DNA of 56,825 nucleotides, taken from assembly GCA_017456885.1 (NCBI GenBank), contig JAFTIM010000003.1, positions 1 through 56,825 of the forward strand. Direction: 5' to 3'. The notes beneath the pieces are model-generated. The model was not told the DNA's origin. It saw nothing but the letters and a program-made list of their open reading frames with translations, and did no database searches. The position numbers and the translations under genes were made by a program. Each line of letters begins with the position of its first letter. The first letter of the stretch is position 1. Of this stretch, positions 35,818 to 46,300 are shown piece after piece. This DNA is from Paludibacteraceae bacterium. Its GTDB lineage: Bacteria > Bacteroidota > Bacteroidia > Bacteroidales > Paludibacteraceae.

Positions 35818-38532
35818 TTAAAACAGGCTGATTTGTCCCGTATCTTCATCAATGTTTAAAGAAGATGTGTCGGGCGTATCATCGTTGTTTGATTCTTCGG
35901 TTGGAAGGGTGGTTGGCTCTAAATCCTTTTGTTCAACCTCTGCCTGCTGTTCGGGATATTTTGTCGGTTTCAGTTCGTTTATCTTGTCAATAGCCCACAA
36001 CGTAATACGTTTCCCTTTTGCTTTCATACTTTTTACACCGATAAACTCTTCAGCGTCAATAATAAGATTTTCGCGGAAACTGCTGTCGCCACCAAAAAGA
36101 ACTTCAAGTCGTGGATATGCCGTATCGGTGATTAAAATCATTTTCGAGAGGTTGTTTCCCAACATCGAAACGCGTTTTTTCGAGGATTCTAATTGAAAGC
36201 GTTTCAGATAAGGCAGATTTTGTTGGTCTGCATCAAAAAGCGCTACTGTCCAAGTTTTGTGAGGATTGAATTTCTCAATTCTTAAAATATCTTCGTCGTA
36301 ATGATTTTCTAATTCGAACGAGGTGGTGTAGTAATCGCCGTTTTTGCAGATGACGACAATCTCTTCGTTTGGAGAAAATTCGCCAAGATAAGTGCCTCGT
36401 TTATCAAAATTTAGACGCAATATGTCGGGGTCGAACCAGATGGGAGTTCCGCCCAAGGTAGAAGAACCGCGCTCTTTGAGTGAGATTTTTTGTACATCAA
36501 ATTTAGTCAGGATATTGCCCATCGACTGACGCCCTTTGATTGCCAATTCGCTGAAATCTTTTTCGAATACGAGATTTTTTATGCGTCGGGTGGTAGGCTT
36601 TAGCGTTACCTTTATCGTTTCAGCTTCGCCGTTCGGATTTGCCGAAAAATAGTACACTTTCGAGTTCGGCTCTCCTTGTGTCAAATCGTACTCTTTGTCG
36701 CGAGTAACACCATTGACGGCAAAACGTTTCATATAAAATGCACCTATTCGACCGTTGCGGTAAACTACATTGTAGGTGGTGCGTTTGTCGTTCTTTTTGA
36801 AAATGTCCAAATGGATGATGTTTTTTCCGACAAAGAGCTTTTCCGAAATACGAACGACTTTGTATTTTCCGTCTTTGTAGAAAATAATGACATCGTCCAT
36901 ATCCGAGCAGTTGCACACAAATTCGTCTTTTTTTAGTCCCGTTCCGATAAATCCTTCTTCACGATTGATATAGAGTTTCTCGTTAGCCTCGACAACCTTG
37001 GCCGCTTCAATCGTTTCAAAGTTTTTAATTTCCGTTAAGCGTTTGTATGGGGCACCGTATTTTTCTTTCAAATATTTAAACCAATCGATGGTATATTGCA
37101 CAATTTGGGCGATATGGGCTTCACATTCTTTTATCTGTTTGCGGAGCGCAATGATATTTTCTTGAGCTTTATCGCTGTTGAATCTCAAAATGCGAGCCAT
37201 TTTTATTTCTAACAAACGTTGCAAATCGTCGGTAGTTACTTCGCGAATAAAGTCTTTTTTAAACGGCGTTAAACGCTTGTCGATATGTGCCAATGCAAGT
37301 TCGTTCGAAGTGGCCTCCTCAAACTCTTTGTCTTTATAAATTCGTTCTTCGATGAATATTTTCTCGAGCGAAGCGTAATGCAGTTGTTCCAAAAGCTCGC
37401 CTCGTTGTATTTCAAGTTCCAATTTCAGCAGGTTTTTAGTAACCTCGGCACTGTGTTTAAGAATATACGAAACGTTTGTAAACAACGGCTTGTTGTCCTG
37501 AATTACGCAGCAATTGGGCGAATAGTTCACTTCGCAGTTTGTAAAGGCGTAAAGTGCGTCAATGGTTTTGTCCGAAGAGGTTTTTGCTTCCAAATGGATA
37601 AGAATTTCCACCTTGTCGGAGGTCATATCTTCCACTTTTTTGATATTGATTTTTCCTTTTTCGTTAGCTTTTATGATGGACTCCATCAATTTTCCGGAGG
37701 TAATGCCGTAAGGAATATCGGTAATGGCTAACGTTTTAGTATCGATTTTTTCGATGTGAGCCCTGATTTTTATTTTACCGCCTCTCTCTCCGTCGTTGTA
37801 TTTGTTGATGTCGATAGCACCGCCTGTCGGAAAATCGGGATAAAGTGTAAACTCTTCGCCTTTTAGATAAGCAATCGAAGCATCAATCAGTTCATTAAAG
37901 TTGTGCGGGAGTATTTTTGAGTTAAGACCAAGCCCGATACCCTCGGTACCTTGTGCAAGCAGCAACGGAAATTTTACAGGAAGATAAATCGGTTCTTTGT
38001 TCCGACCGTCGTACGAGAGTTTCCATTCGGTTGTTTTGGGATTAAAAACCGTATCGAGAGCAAACTTTGACAGACGTGCTTCGATATAACGAGCGGCGGC
38101 GGCAGGGTCTCCCGTCATGATGTTACCCCAGTTCCCTTGGCAATCGACCAAAATGTTTTTCTGCCCGATGGTTACCAATGCGTCATAGATAGAAGAATCT
38201 CCGTGCGGGTGAAACTGCATGGTGTGTCCGACAATGTTGGCAACTTTGTTGTAACGTCCATCGTTCATTCTGCGCATCGAATGCAATACGCGGCGTTGTA
38301 CCGGTTTCAGACCATCGTTGATATGAGGAATGGCACGCTCAAGGTTTACATACGAGGCGTAATCCAAAAACCACGTCTGGTACATTCCCGAAAGATGGTG
38401 TTTGTTACTTTCATCGTTTAACGATGGTACCTTGTAAGTTGAATTGTGGAGTGGGGCTTCGTCACCCTGAAAATCGTCGGTGTTCTCGTTTTTATCTATT
38501 AACTCTTCGTTGTTATCAACAATATTGGACAT
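35818..38532 (-). CDS. parC: DNA topoisomerase IV subunit A-like protein
   Basis: Half of the type II topoisomerase that separates linked daughter chromosomes. The 904-residue protein has the breakage-reunion domain (RAIPHINDGLKPVQRRVL, HPHGDSSIYDALVTIGQ, catalytic tyrosine in AAAARYIEARLSK, about 140-152, and AQGTEGIGLGL), a coiled-coil region, and a C-terminal propeller with degenerate repeats. The acidic tail (about 860-904, EQQAEVEQKDLEPTTLP) is variable. Lack of a clear GyrA box argues for ParC rather than GyrA. The partner parE is not in the window. It has its own promoter. Confidence 0.92.
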   Translation of the reverse strand: MSNIVDNNEELIDKNENTDDFQGDEAPLHNSTYKVPSLNDESNKHHLSGMYQTWFLDYASYVNLERAIPHINDGLKPVQRRVLHSMRRMNDGRYNKVANIVGHTMQFHPHGDSSIYDALVTIGQKNILVDCQGNWGNIMTGDPAAAARYIEARLSKFALDTVFNPKTTEWKLSYDGRNKEPIYLPVKFPLLLAQGTEGIGLGLNSKILPHNFNELIDASIAYLKGEEFTLYPDFPTGGAIDINKYNDGERGGKIKIRAHIEKIDTKTLAITDIPYGITSGKLMESIIKANEKGKINIKKVEDMTSDKVEILIHLEAKTSSDKTIDALYAFTNCEVNYSPNCCVIQDNKPLFTNVSYILKHSAEVTKNLLKLELEIQRGELLEQLHYASLEKIFIEERIYKDKEFEEATSNELALAHIDKRLTPFKKDFIREVTTDDLQRLLEIKMARILRFNSDKAQENIIALRKQIKECEAHIAQIVQYTIDWFKYLKEKYGAPYKRLTEIKNFETIEAAKVVEANEKLYINREEGFIGTGLKKDEFVCNCSDMDDVIIFYKDGKYKVVRISEKLFVGKNIIHLDIFKKNDKRTTYNVVYRNGRIGAFYMKRFAVNGVTRDKEYDLTQGEPNSKVYYFSANPNGEAETIKVTLKPTTRRIKNLVFEKDFSELAIKGRQSMGNILTKFDVQKISLKERGSSTLGGTPIWFDPDILRLNFDKRGTYLGEFSPNEEIVVICKNGDYYTTSFELENHYDEDILRIEKFNPHKTWTVALFDADQQNLPYLKRFQLESSKKRVSMLGNNLSKMILITDTAYPRLEVLFGGDSSFRENLIIDAEEFIGVKSMKAKGKRITLWAIDKINELKPTKYPEQQAEVEQKDLEPTTLPTEESNNDDTPDTSSLNIDEDTGQISLF

Positions 38533-38555
38533 ATTACTTCATGCTAAAATTCTCA

Positions 38556-38586
38556 CAAAAATAGTGAATAATGCCGAAATTTCAAA
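38556..38586 (-). promoter_or_regulatory. Promoter of parC
   Basis: On the minus strand TTTG (38586-38583), 19 bases, TATTTTTG (38563-38556), 24 bases upstream of the parC ATG. A full match to the Bacteroidota pattern. Confidence 0.7.
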
Positions 38587-38616
38587 AAGAGGAATTTGCG
38601 GCATTATTTTCACACA

Positions 38617-38649
38617 AAAAAAAGCACCTTGATTGCAAGGCGCTTTTTT
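38617..38649 (-). terminator. Terminator of the 2476-residue protein gene
   Basis: AAAAGCACCTTG and CAAGGCGCTTTT (one A-C mismatch) form a stem with ATTG loop; on the minus strand it is followed by a T run. It separates the giant gene from parC. Confidence 0.75.
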
Positions 38650-38657
38650 CGAGGGTA

Positions 38658-41600
38658 TTAGTAAAGAATTTTTCCTGAGAACAGTCGTTTTTTCATGTTG
38701 TACGAGAACATATAGATGCGTACCTGCCCTTTCTTTTCAAATTGAAAAATGGCACCGTTCGAATCTTTGCTGCACAAGTCGCTGTTAGGGTTGAGTACGG
38801 GTACTTGTTGAACATCAAGCATTCTGCCCGAAGGGTCGAAAATGTACACATACACGTTATTGCGTTTCGAACTTGCTTTCCAACGTCCGCCACCCAATGA
38901 TGTCCAGCAAATGTCTTCGATGGTGGGTGCATCGCCGGGGTTCTCTGTCGAGTATTTAAACAAAATTCTGTATTGAGAGGTCGATAGGTCTTCTGCCTGA
39001 CAAGTAATGATGGTTTCATCTCCGATAGGTTTTGTCAAAACGGAGGTCGTTTGCGACGCTTCTTGCTTTATTGGCAGAATGGATGGTATCGTGTCGCCTT
39101 GGTAGAGTAGGTATTCGTAATTGAATATTGTCGGCTCAAATCCGTCTATCGAGATGCCGTTCAGTTTGATGTCTTTCAAGAGCGAATTGTTTGAAAGCAA
39201 TATCTTTGTTGAAATCACATAGATGTTTTGGACACCGTTTTCGGCTGTTACAGTGATTAAAAACTCGGTTGCTTTTGTTTGAGTTATTACTGCCGTTTGC
39301 AGGGTATCGCTGTAAACAAAGTCGATGTCGCTTTGCGAAATCAGCATTACACTATCTGTCCCTACAGGGTAAACCAACGTGTAAACGGTAGAGTCTGGGT
39401 TAAATGTAGTTGCAATGTTGCCGTAGTCATCGTTGCCGAAATACACCTCATAGGGGTCGTTTTGCTTGGTACCGATGGTAACGCCTTCTACCAAAAGGTT
39501 TGCAAGTTTGTTGTTGCCCGATTTTAACACATCGAAATGAATCGTATAGGTTTCAATGCTTCCGTCTTGAGCAACAATGGTGATGGTGGCTTCTCCTTTT
39601 ACACCATTATCTTCGATAGTGGCACTTGTAATGTCGGGAACGGAGGTTGACCAAGTGATTTCGGGCAATACCGTTGTGCCAACGGGCAGCGATACGTAAT
39701 ATTCCCATGTTTCGGATGCGAAGTTTTCGTTACAGATGAAGCCTGTGGCATCGGTGCTGATAAGTTCGCCTCCGATGTATATACCGCTTAATGTGGCATC
39801 GCTTGATGGTAGAATATTGAATGCAATGGTGTAGGTTTGTCTGTCGATGCCGTTTTCGGCTACCACTTCGATAGTGGTTTCTTCGTTTATCGAAGCAGCC
39901 GGTGTGATGTTGCAGGTTTGTACATCTTCTTGCTTTTTGCAGGTGATGTTCGGCACTTTGGTTGTGCCATAAGGAAGATTAACAACATAAGCAAATACGT
40001 TTTCGTCGAAACCGGCAATCTCTTCACCCTCTTTGTAAATCATTGCCAATAGGGTATTGTCCGACTTCTTGATGGCGATGTGAAGCAGATAAATTGTTGA
40101 ATCGACGTTGTTTTCGGCTACCACTTTTATCTTAATGTCGCGTTCTTTTTCGCTGATAATGGTTGTGTCTTTGGTAATGCTTTGGCATGCTTCGTGGTTG
40201 GATACAATACCGATTTCGGGGAATGTTATTCGCTCCTTCGGCAATAAAATTGAGTATTCCAACACGTCGGGGGCAAAGTTTTTGTCGCATTCGAAATTTA
40301 CGGAGGTTGTGCTGATGGATTCTCCGTCTAATTGAATGTCGTTCAGCACACTGTTGTTGCATGGAGTAACGCTGAATGCAATGCTGTAGGTGTTGGTTGC
40401 AATGCCGTTTTCGGCCACAACAACAATCGTGGTAACACCTTGCGTCCCGTTGGTCGTTATCGTGATGTTTTGTCCGACGGCATCGGCAAGTGCGTTGATT
40501 ACGGGCAACGTGGTTGTGTGCATCGGCAACTCATAGTTGTACGTAAATTTGTTTTTGTCGAAGTCGGGTAGCGGTGTACCTCCAATTTCGATACCTTTCA
40601 GCAAAGCATTGTCCGATTTCGGTTGTGGCGAAACGATGTCGATGGTGTATATCTGGTAAGTGATACCGTTTTCGGCCGTAACGGTAATGATAATTTGCGA
40701 TTCGTTGATGGCAACTCCCACAACCTGATTGTCGTTGCCTTTTTCGACGGAAATGTCGGGTATGGTGTCCGAAACGATTTCGTAGTTTAACAAATCTTTT
40801 TGGAATCCGCTTATCAGTATATTGTTCGACAGAATGCCGTTCAGATAAGCATCCGACGAAATGGCATCGGTGAATGTCAGTTTATATTTATTTTTGACTG
40901 CCGCTTTGTTTTCCACTTTCCAAACAACCGAATCGGCATAAATGATGGTTGCAAGCGAGTCGGCTACGAATGTTTTTGCATAGGTCAGATAAATGTCGTC
41001 GGAAGGGGTGCGTTCCACTTCGTAAAGGAATACGTCCGAACTGAATGTCGGCAACGCTTGGTTGTCGATGGCTATTGATGCCAATTTAGCATCGGTAGCG
41101 ATGGTGGCGTGCGTAAAGTTGATGGTGTATAACTTTTCGTTCACACCGTTTTCGGCAACCACTTTTAGCGTAGTCGGGTTGTCGAGTGTGAGCGTTACGG
41201 TTTGTCCGTCGCTGTTTTTCTCGAACGAGACTATCGGTATTGCAGCGTCGGCTGCCAAATGGATGTTGTATTCGGTGGTGTTTGCATCGAACACAAAATC
41301 GGGATGTTCGCCCTCTATTGCAATACTGTTCAAGGTAGTAACATCGGAAGCCGCTTCCACGAAATTGATGGTATAGGTAGCCGTAGTTCCGCCGTTTTCG
41401 GGCGTAACAACGATGGTTGCTGCCGTTATGCCGTTTGTATTGATGCTTACGTTTTGGTGCATGCTTCCACGCACAAATTCGATGTCGGGCGTGCGTGTAG
41501 TGCCGTTGGCAACCGGATAGTTGTAGGTGTAAACATCGGGAGCAAAGCCTGCCAAATCCACTCCGTTTATTTTGAGGGCTTTCAGTTGGTTGTTGCTCGA

Positions 41601-44600
41601 TTTCGGTCGATTCAGCGTAAATGTATAGTCGGTGTAAGTACCATCTTCGGCTTTTGCACGGATGGTTACCGTGCGTGTCATATTTGCACCGTTTTCAGCT
41701 TCGTCGCCTATTGTTATCGTGTGCTCTTGGTCGGGCACTTCGCCTATTGCCGCAATGGCAGGCACGCCTTGATAGTCCTCGGCAATGTCGAAACTGCTGC
41801 CAATGGCATTGCTTGCTCCGTCGATAACAAAGTTGGTAAGTACGGAACTATGCGCAAAACGAAGATTATCCACATAGAGTGTAGATGTTCGTTCTGTAAC
41901 ACTTCCTAAATCTTTTGCATTTTCCGAATTTGCACTATTTATGGTAATGTTCAACGTGGATGGTTCTACGATAGAAGCATCGTATGTAGGAATTGTCATT
42001 TTGTTCCAAGTGCCTAAATTAGAATATGCTCCTGAAAATTCCTTTGTAATTGTAGTTGTTCCATCAGACAATGTGTATAAGAAATGCATATTACCGATGT
42101 TTTTAGCTGCTATAGGGCAATAATCCATCAATACTGAGTCTGGAGTATTTCTGTATGGAATACCTCCACTAACCGAAGAGGTGGAGTTTCCTGCAGATGC
42201 TAAACTTATTGACATATCACCAAGAGTTATCATTCCCGGCATAGAACCTGAAATAGACCATCTATGATACGTTGTTTTCAATTGTGTTGCATAATTTCCA
42301 CTTGTATGTGTGTCTGTTCTTTCAGATTCGGCTCCAGAGGTATATGTTCCATAAGTAACACCTAATAATTTAAATGTATAACTATCTACAATGTCAGCAG
42401 CAACTTTCCATCCTGTAGGTTTGGAGGCTCCATTATACACTGTACCTGTCCAATCCTCAAAATCTCCGTTAGGAATGACATCGCTTGGATAGTAGAAATA
42501 GATGTCGTAGGTGGAGGTGGGGTAGGCGGGGTCGTTTTTGTCCGAAACTTTCAGCTGTACATGCTTGGTGTTCTCCACTAAAACTTCCACAATGGCATCG
42601 TCTGAATTTGTGTACGATACGGCAGGTTGTTCGCCTACGGCGTTGTTCACGTTTACAACATAAGCGTACTTGTCGGGTGTAAATCCGTCAATAGCCACGC
42701 CGTTCACTTTTATCTCGGAGAGCGAAGTGGTGGGTAAAGCAATTTTTGGCGTTAGTGTGTACACTTTGTCGGCAACGCCTTTTTCGTTGGCTTTAACAGT
42801 GATGGTGGTTGGTGCGTAAATGCCTCCGTTGTCAATCAATACCGTTTGCTCGGGGAAATTTTTGACGCAGGTAATGGCAGGCAGCTCGGTGGTACCATAA
42901 GGCAGCATCACCTCTGCATTGTCGGTAAACGATCCGATGCCTTCGACCACGATGCTTGCCAAAACATTCTCTTTTCCGCTTTTTGCCACGTTGAATATCA
43001 TTTTGTAAGTGCGTGTATCACCGTTTTCGGCGGTAACTACAAATTTTGTGGTGTCGTTGATGCTTCCTGCAATAAGCGTAACGGTTTGTTCCTCCACGCT
43101 TTTAGCCCAACTAATGGTGGGCACCTCGGTAGTGCCGTAGGGGAGCGTTACGTCGTAGAAAGTGGTTTCTTTGTCGAACAGCAATTCGCCTGCACTCAAA
43201 GCAATGTATTCCAAAGTGGTAACATTCGATTTTTCGACAGGGAAATAGATGGTGTAGTCCTGTGTCGTTCCGTTTTCCGCTTCGACATGCAGAGTGGTTA
43301 CGGCATCAGTTTTCCCGTAGAAAATGGATACTATTTGCCCTTTTTGTCCCACTACGGGGTGGATATTGGGTACCGTTTTGCTTCGCCATGCCAAAGTGCT
43401 GGTATAATCAAACTTGTCAGATGCAAAGTCGGGAAGCGAAACAAAAGTCTGTGTTGCCTCGTCGAATAGTTTGATGTCGTTCAACAACGCATTTCCGCTC
43501 GGAGCGATATTGAATGTAAGATTGTAGGTACGTTGTTCTCCGTTCTCGGCTATCACTACGAGGGCATATTTTTTGTCGGCAAAATCGTTGATGGCGATTC
43601 CCGTCTGCAACGTGTCGTCTTTTTCGTATGTAATGGCAGGCAAAACGGCATCGGCGAGCGAAACGGTGTATTCGGTTGTCGTTTTGTCGAAACCGCTGAT
43701 GCCGATTCCGTCCAATGCAATGTTTTTCAGGTAGTTGTTGTTCGAGCGTGGAAATGCAAACTGAATGGTGTACACGTTGTAAGAATCGCCCGTTTCGGAA
43801 TATACCTTTATTGTTGCGGTACCTTCAAGTGCCGGAGAAATGATTTCAACCGTCTGATTCGGATATTCGGTTTCTACCTCGATAGACGGACACGAGGTGG
43901 CATCGGCAGCTAAAGTATAGGTATAATTCAGCGAATCTTTCTTAAACCCGTCGATGCTGACACCGTCTATTTTGATGTCGGTCAGATTTGCATCGGTCGA
44001 TTTCTGTACCGAAAATGCTATCTGATAGGTAGTCGCACTTGTCCCGTTTTCGGCAGTTACACGAATGTAGGTTACTCCGTTTGTGTTGCCTTTTACGATG
44101 GTAACTGTTTGATTTTCTTCTCCTTTTGTAACCGTTATTTCGGGTAAAATGGTAGTTCCCGTAGGCAGTTGGTAGTTGTAAGAGGTGTTTTCGCTGCTAA
44201 ATCCGTCGAGCGACACACCGCCTATTTGTATGTCATTTAAGGTTGATATATCCGATTTGTAAACGGAGAAATTGATGTTGTAGGTTTTTATTGCTCCGCT
44301 TTGCGAGGTAACTTTTATCGAATATTTACCATTGATACCATTGTTCGTGGTTACAATGCTTTGATATTCATCGCCTTGCGTATAAGTAATTTCCGGCAGC
44401 AGGGTAGTGCCTTGCGGCAATTCGTAATTGTAGATTGTTATGTCGGGAGAGAATCCCTCCAAAGGAACGCCGTCAATGGATATGCCCAAAAGATTGCAAT
44501 TGGTAGATGCCGTTATTTTAAATGTAAGACTATACTTTCTTGTCGTAGCATTTCCGGGTACGGTTATTCTTATTTCGTAAGTGCCTGACAATCCGTTGTT

Positions 44601-46088
44601 TGTGTGCTCAATTGTTTGTTCGCCATCGGGATATGCCGATACGGCAGTTATTTCCGGAACGGCCGTTGTGCCTTGTGGAAGTTCTACCACATAATTCGTT
44701 TTTGTAGGATTGAATCCCGGTATGGCATTTCCACCTACCAAAATGTTTTGCAAGGTGTTGTCAGATAGTTTTCCCACCGTGAAATTGATGGTATATACGG
44801 TCGTGTAGTTTTTGTCTTGAGCAAACGATTTGACGGTTACCGTGCAAGGAAGCGTTCCCGACGAATAGGTGATTTCGTAAGTCTGTTTCTCCTCACCTTT
44901 TACAACATCGATGGTCGGGATTTCGGTTGTTCCGTAAGGCAACTCTATGTTGTACGGACCTACGTTATAACCATTGAAACTCGGTATCGAGGTGCCGTTG
45001 TATTGTATGTCGTTCAGACGGGAATTGTCGGATTGTTTCGATACGAAATAGATGGTATAGGTGGTTGTCGAGGAGCCATCTTCCGCTTTTATGGTGATTA
45101 GTGTAGGCTCTCCGTCAACCGTTCCTTTTGTTATGCTGATTTCGCTTCCCGACAACGTACGTCCGCTTCGTTTGGCAAGGATGTCGGGTATTTCGGTCGC
45201 TCCCAACCCGAGCGTATAGGTGTATTCCAATATGTCGCATCTGAAGTCTGAATATTTTAAGTTGTTGATATACAATTCGTGAATGGCGGAACTATATATT
45301 AAACGAGCGTCATCGACATATAAAGCATTTCCTGCTTTTACGTCGTTGGAGCGTTTGTTGGGATAATTTCCCGCCGAAAAAATGACATTTACTTTCTCGG
45401 GAACATAGTCGTTGTAGTATTTGATGGGGACTTTTACCTCTGTCCAATTGCTATAAACCTTTTTTTCGTTCAAACGCCCTTCGGACACTTGAGTGGCATA
45501 GGTGCTTGTGCCGCATTCGTTGCCGTCGGTGGCTTGTCGAATGTCCGACTCCTCGTCGTAGTGCGGAGTGTCGGACGTACATCCACCACTTGAATTTTTA
45601 TAGGTATTGGAATAAGAGGTGCCTTTCCAAGCATAATATACAATGTTGTAATCTTCGGCAGTGGCTTTGCTTCCCGTACGTTTTATCCAAACAGCCAATG
45701 TGTCGGGGCGGTAAGTAAAACTGATACCTCCATCGGTGCCTGCCGATGCGGAACCTGCATCAATACCTTTTACATAACTCCAAGGAGAACCCAATGTGAG
45801 GTAAGATGGAGCCTCGCGGGTGATACCCATAGCACCCACTTTTTGGTTTTCGAGTTTTGCACAATAGCCGCTTCGTCCGTTTGTATCTTGAAATACGAAA
45901 GTGAAACTGAACCCTACTTGCGAAACATTCGAACCGTTCCAATTCGCTAATTGGGGTTCACCGTTGAATGCCGTACCGTTCCAGTTTTCGAAACCTGCGT
46001 TGGGGAGTTGTTGTGCTAATAATAAATAAGGAGAAAAAAAGAGGAAAAATAAAAGTAATATACGTAGAAAAAAGTTTTTCTTATTCAT
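38658..46088 (-). CDS. Giant secreted cadherin-like repeat protein (2476 residues)
   Basis: After a signal peptide (to about 25, LLLAQ) come a PCMD-type carbohydrate-metabolism-like domain (about 27-265; LPNAGFENWNGTAF), eleven beta-sandwich repeats of about 85 residues (267-1198), a second PCMD-type domain (about 1203-1413; VIPNGDFEDWTGTVYNG), eleven more repeats (1413-2376), and a C-terminal region (about 2390-2476; VYVYIFDPSGRMLDVQ ... FSGKILY) like a T9SS type A sorting domain. The repeats follow the pattern L..I.IDG..I.GF, Y...LP.GTT..P.I, Q....., VTAENG, YTI.F and match the cadherin-like beta-sandwich family. A role as a stalk-like adhesin or glycan-binding surface fibre is likely but not shown. 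One promoter (-7 box 46122-46115, minus) and one terminator: monocistronic. Confidence 0.88.
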   Translation of the reverse strand: MNKKNFFLRILLLFFLFFSPYLLLAQQLPNAGFENWNGTAFNGEPQLANWNGSNVSQVGFSFTFVFQDTNGRSGYCAKLENQKVGAMGITREAPSYLTLGSPWSYVKGIDAGSASAGTDGGISFTYRPDTLAVWIKRTGSKATAEDYNIVYYAWKGTSYSNTYKNSSGGCTSDTPHYDEESDIRQATDGNECGTSTYATQVSEGRLNEKKVYSNWTEVKVPIKYYNDYVPEKVNVIFSAGNYPNKRSNDVKAGNALYVDDARLIYSSAIHELYINNLKYSDFRCDILEYTYTLGLGATEIPDILAKRSGRTLSGSEISITKGTVDGEPTLITIKAEDGSSTTTYTIYFVSKQSDNSRLNDIQYNGTSIPSFNGYNVGPYNIELPYGTTEIPTIDVVKGEEKQTYEITYSSGTLPCTVTVKSFAQDKNYTTVYTINFTVGKLSDNTLQNILVGGNAIPGFNPTKTNYVVELPQGTTAVPEITAVSAYPDGEQTIEHTNNGLSGTYEIRITVPGNATTRKYSLTFKITASTNCNLLGISIDGVPLEGFSPDITIYNYELPQGTTLLPEITYTQGDEYQSIVTTNNGINGKYSIKVTSQSGAIKTYNINFSVYKSDISTLNDIQIGGVSLDGFSSENTSYNYQLPTGTTILPEITVTKGEENQTVTIVKGNTNGVTYIRVTAENGTSATTYQIAFSVQKSTDANLTDIKIDGVSIDGFKKDSLNYTYTLAADATSCPSIEVETEYPNQTVEIISPALEGTATIKVYSETGDSYNVYTIQFAFPRSNNNYLKNIALDGIGISGFDKTTTEYTVSLADAVLPAITYEKDDTLQTGIAINDFADKKYALVVIAENGEQRTYNLTFNIAPSGNALLNDIKLFDEATQTFVSLPDFASDKFDYTSTLAWRSKTVPNIHPVVGQKGQIVSIFYGKTDAVTTLHVEAENGTTQDYTIYFPVEKSNVTTLEYIALSAGELLFDKETTFYDVTLPYGTTEVPTISWAKSVEEQTVTLIAGSINDTTKFVVTAENGDTRTYKMIFNVAKSGKENVLASIVVEGIGSFTDNAEVMLPYGTTELPAITCVKNFPEQTVLIDNGGIYAPTTITVKANEKGVADKVYTLTPKIALPTTSLSEIKVNGVAIDGFTPDKYAYVVNVNNAVGEQPAVSYTNSDDAIVEVLVENTKHVQLKVSDKNDPAYPTSTYDIYFYYPSDVIPNGDFEDWTGTVYNGASKPTGWKVAADIVDSYTFKLLGVTYGTYTSGAESERTDTHTSGNYATQLKTTYHRWSISGSMPGMITLGDMSISLASAGNSTSSVSGGIPYRNTPDSVLMDYCPIAAKNIGNMHFLYTLSDGTTTITKEFSGAYSNLGTWNKMTIPTYDASIVEPSTLNITINSANSENAKDLGSVTERTSTLYVDNLRFAHSSVLTNFVIDGASNAIGSSFDIAEDYQGVPAIAAIGEVPDQEHTITIGDEAENGANMTRTVTIRAKAEDGTYTDYTFTLNRPKSSNNQLKALKINGVDLAGFAPDVYTYNYPVANGTTRTPDIEFVRGSMHQNVSINTNGITAATIVVTPENGGTTATYTINFVEAASDVTTLNSIAIEGEHPDFVFDANTTEYNIHLAADAAIPIVSFEKNSDGQTVTLTLDNPTTLKVVAENGVNEKLYTINFTHATIATDAKLASIAIDNQALPTFSSDVFLYEVERTPSDDIYLTYAKTFVADSLATIIYADSVVWKVENKAAVKNKYKLTFTDAISSDAYLNGILSNNILISGFQKDLLNYEIVSDTIPDISVEKGNDNQVVGVAINESQIIITVTAENGITYQIYTIDIVSPQPKSDNALLKGIEIGGTPLPDFDKNKFTYNYELPMHTTTLPVINALADAVGQNITITTNGTQGVTTIVVVAENGIATNTYSIAFSVTPCNNSVLNDIQLDGESISTTSVNFECDKNFAPDVLEYSILLPKERITFPEIGIVSNHEACQSITKDTTIISEKERDIKIKVVAENNVDSTIYLLHIAIKKSDNTLLAMIYKEGEEIAGFDENVFAYVVNLPYGTTKVPNITCKKQEDVQTCNITPAASINEETTIEVVAENGIDRQTYTIAFNILPSSDATLSGIYIGGELISTDATGFICNENFASETWEYYVSLPVGTTVLPEITWSTSVPDITSATIEDNGVKGEATITIVAQDGSIETYTIHFDVLKSGNNKLANLLVEGVTIGTKQNDPYEVYFGNDDYGNIATTFNPDSTVYTLVYPVGTDSVMLISQSDIDFVYSDTLQTAVITQTKATEFLITVTAENGVQNIYVISTKILLSNNSLLKDIKLNGISIDGFEPTIFNYEYLLYQGDTIPSILPIKQEASQTTSVLTKPIGDETIITCQAEDLSTSQYRILFKYSTENPGDAPTIEDICWTSLGGGRWKASSKRNNVYVYIFDPSGRMLDVQQVPVLNPNSDLCSKDSNGAIFQFEKKGQVRIYMFSYNMKKRLFSGKILY

Positions 46089-46114
46089 GCTTGTTTTGAG
46101 TTAAAAATTCGTTG

Positions 46115-46122
46115 CAAAGTTA
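46115..46122 (-). promoter_or_regulatory. -7 box of the giant gene
   Basis: TAACTTTG on the minus strand (46122-46115), 26 bases before the ATG. No clear -33 TTTG at the usual distance. Confidence 0.45.
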
Positions 46123-46256
46123 CTTTAGACTTGTTATAAGGCAGAAGATTATTTGTTAAAAAATGTTTATTAAAATCGTAGATCACTTATTTTTAAGCGT
46201 TTATAAAAATGACATTTTTAAAAAATTGCATATTTCTGTAAAAAAAGAGGTGAAAA

Positions 46257-46288
46257 TTTGTTTTCAGAAAAAAACTGTTGTAATTTTG
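46257..46288 (+). promoter_or_regulatory. Promoter of the tRNA-Pro/tRNA-His operon
   Basis: TTTG (46257-46260), 20 bases, TAATTTTG (46281-46288): full match. The tRNA-Pro begins 13 bases after the -7 box, so the leader is about 6 bases. Confidence 0.75.
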
Positions 46289-46300
46289 CAACACTTTTTT

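Noticed and set aside
38693-46088. Many plus-strand frames of 60-235 codons inside the giant gene
   Set aside because: All are antisense readings of the repeat protein; they repeat FRFCR/VVGVC-like shadows and lack start signals.
38658-46088. DNA-level tandem repeat or CRISPR-like array
   Set aside because: The periodicity of about 255 bases exists at protein level only; DNA units have diverged and there are no constant repeats with spacers. No CRISPR array is seen anywhere in the window.
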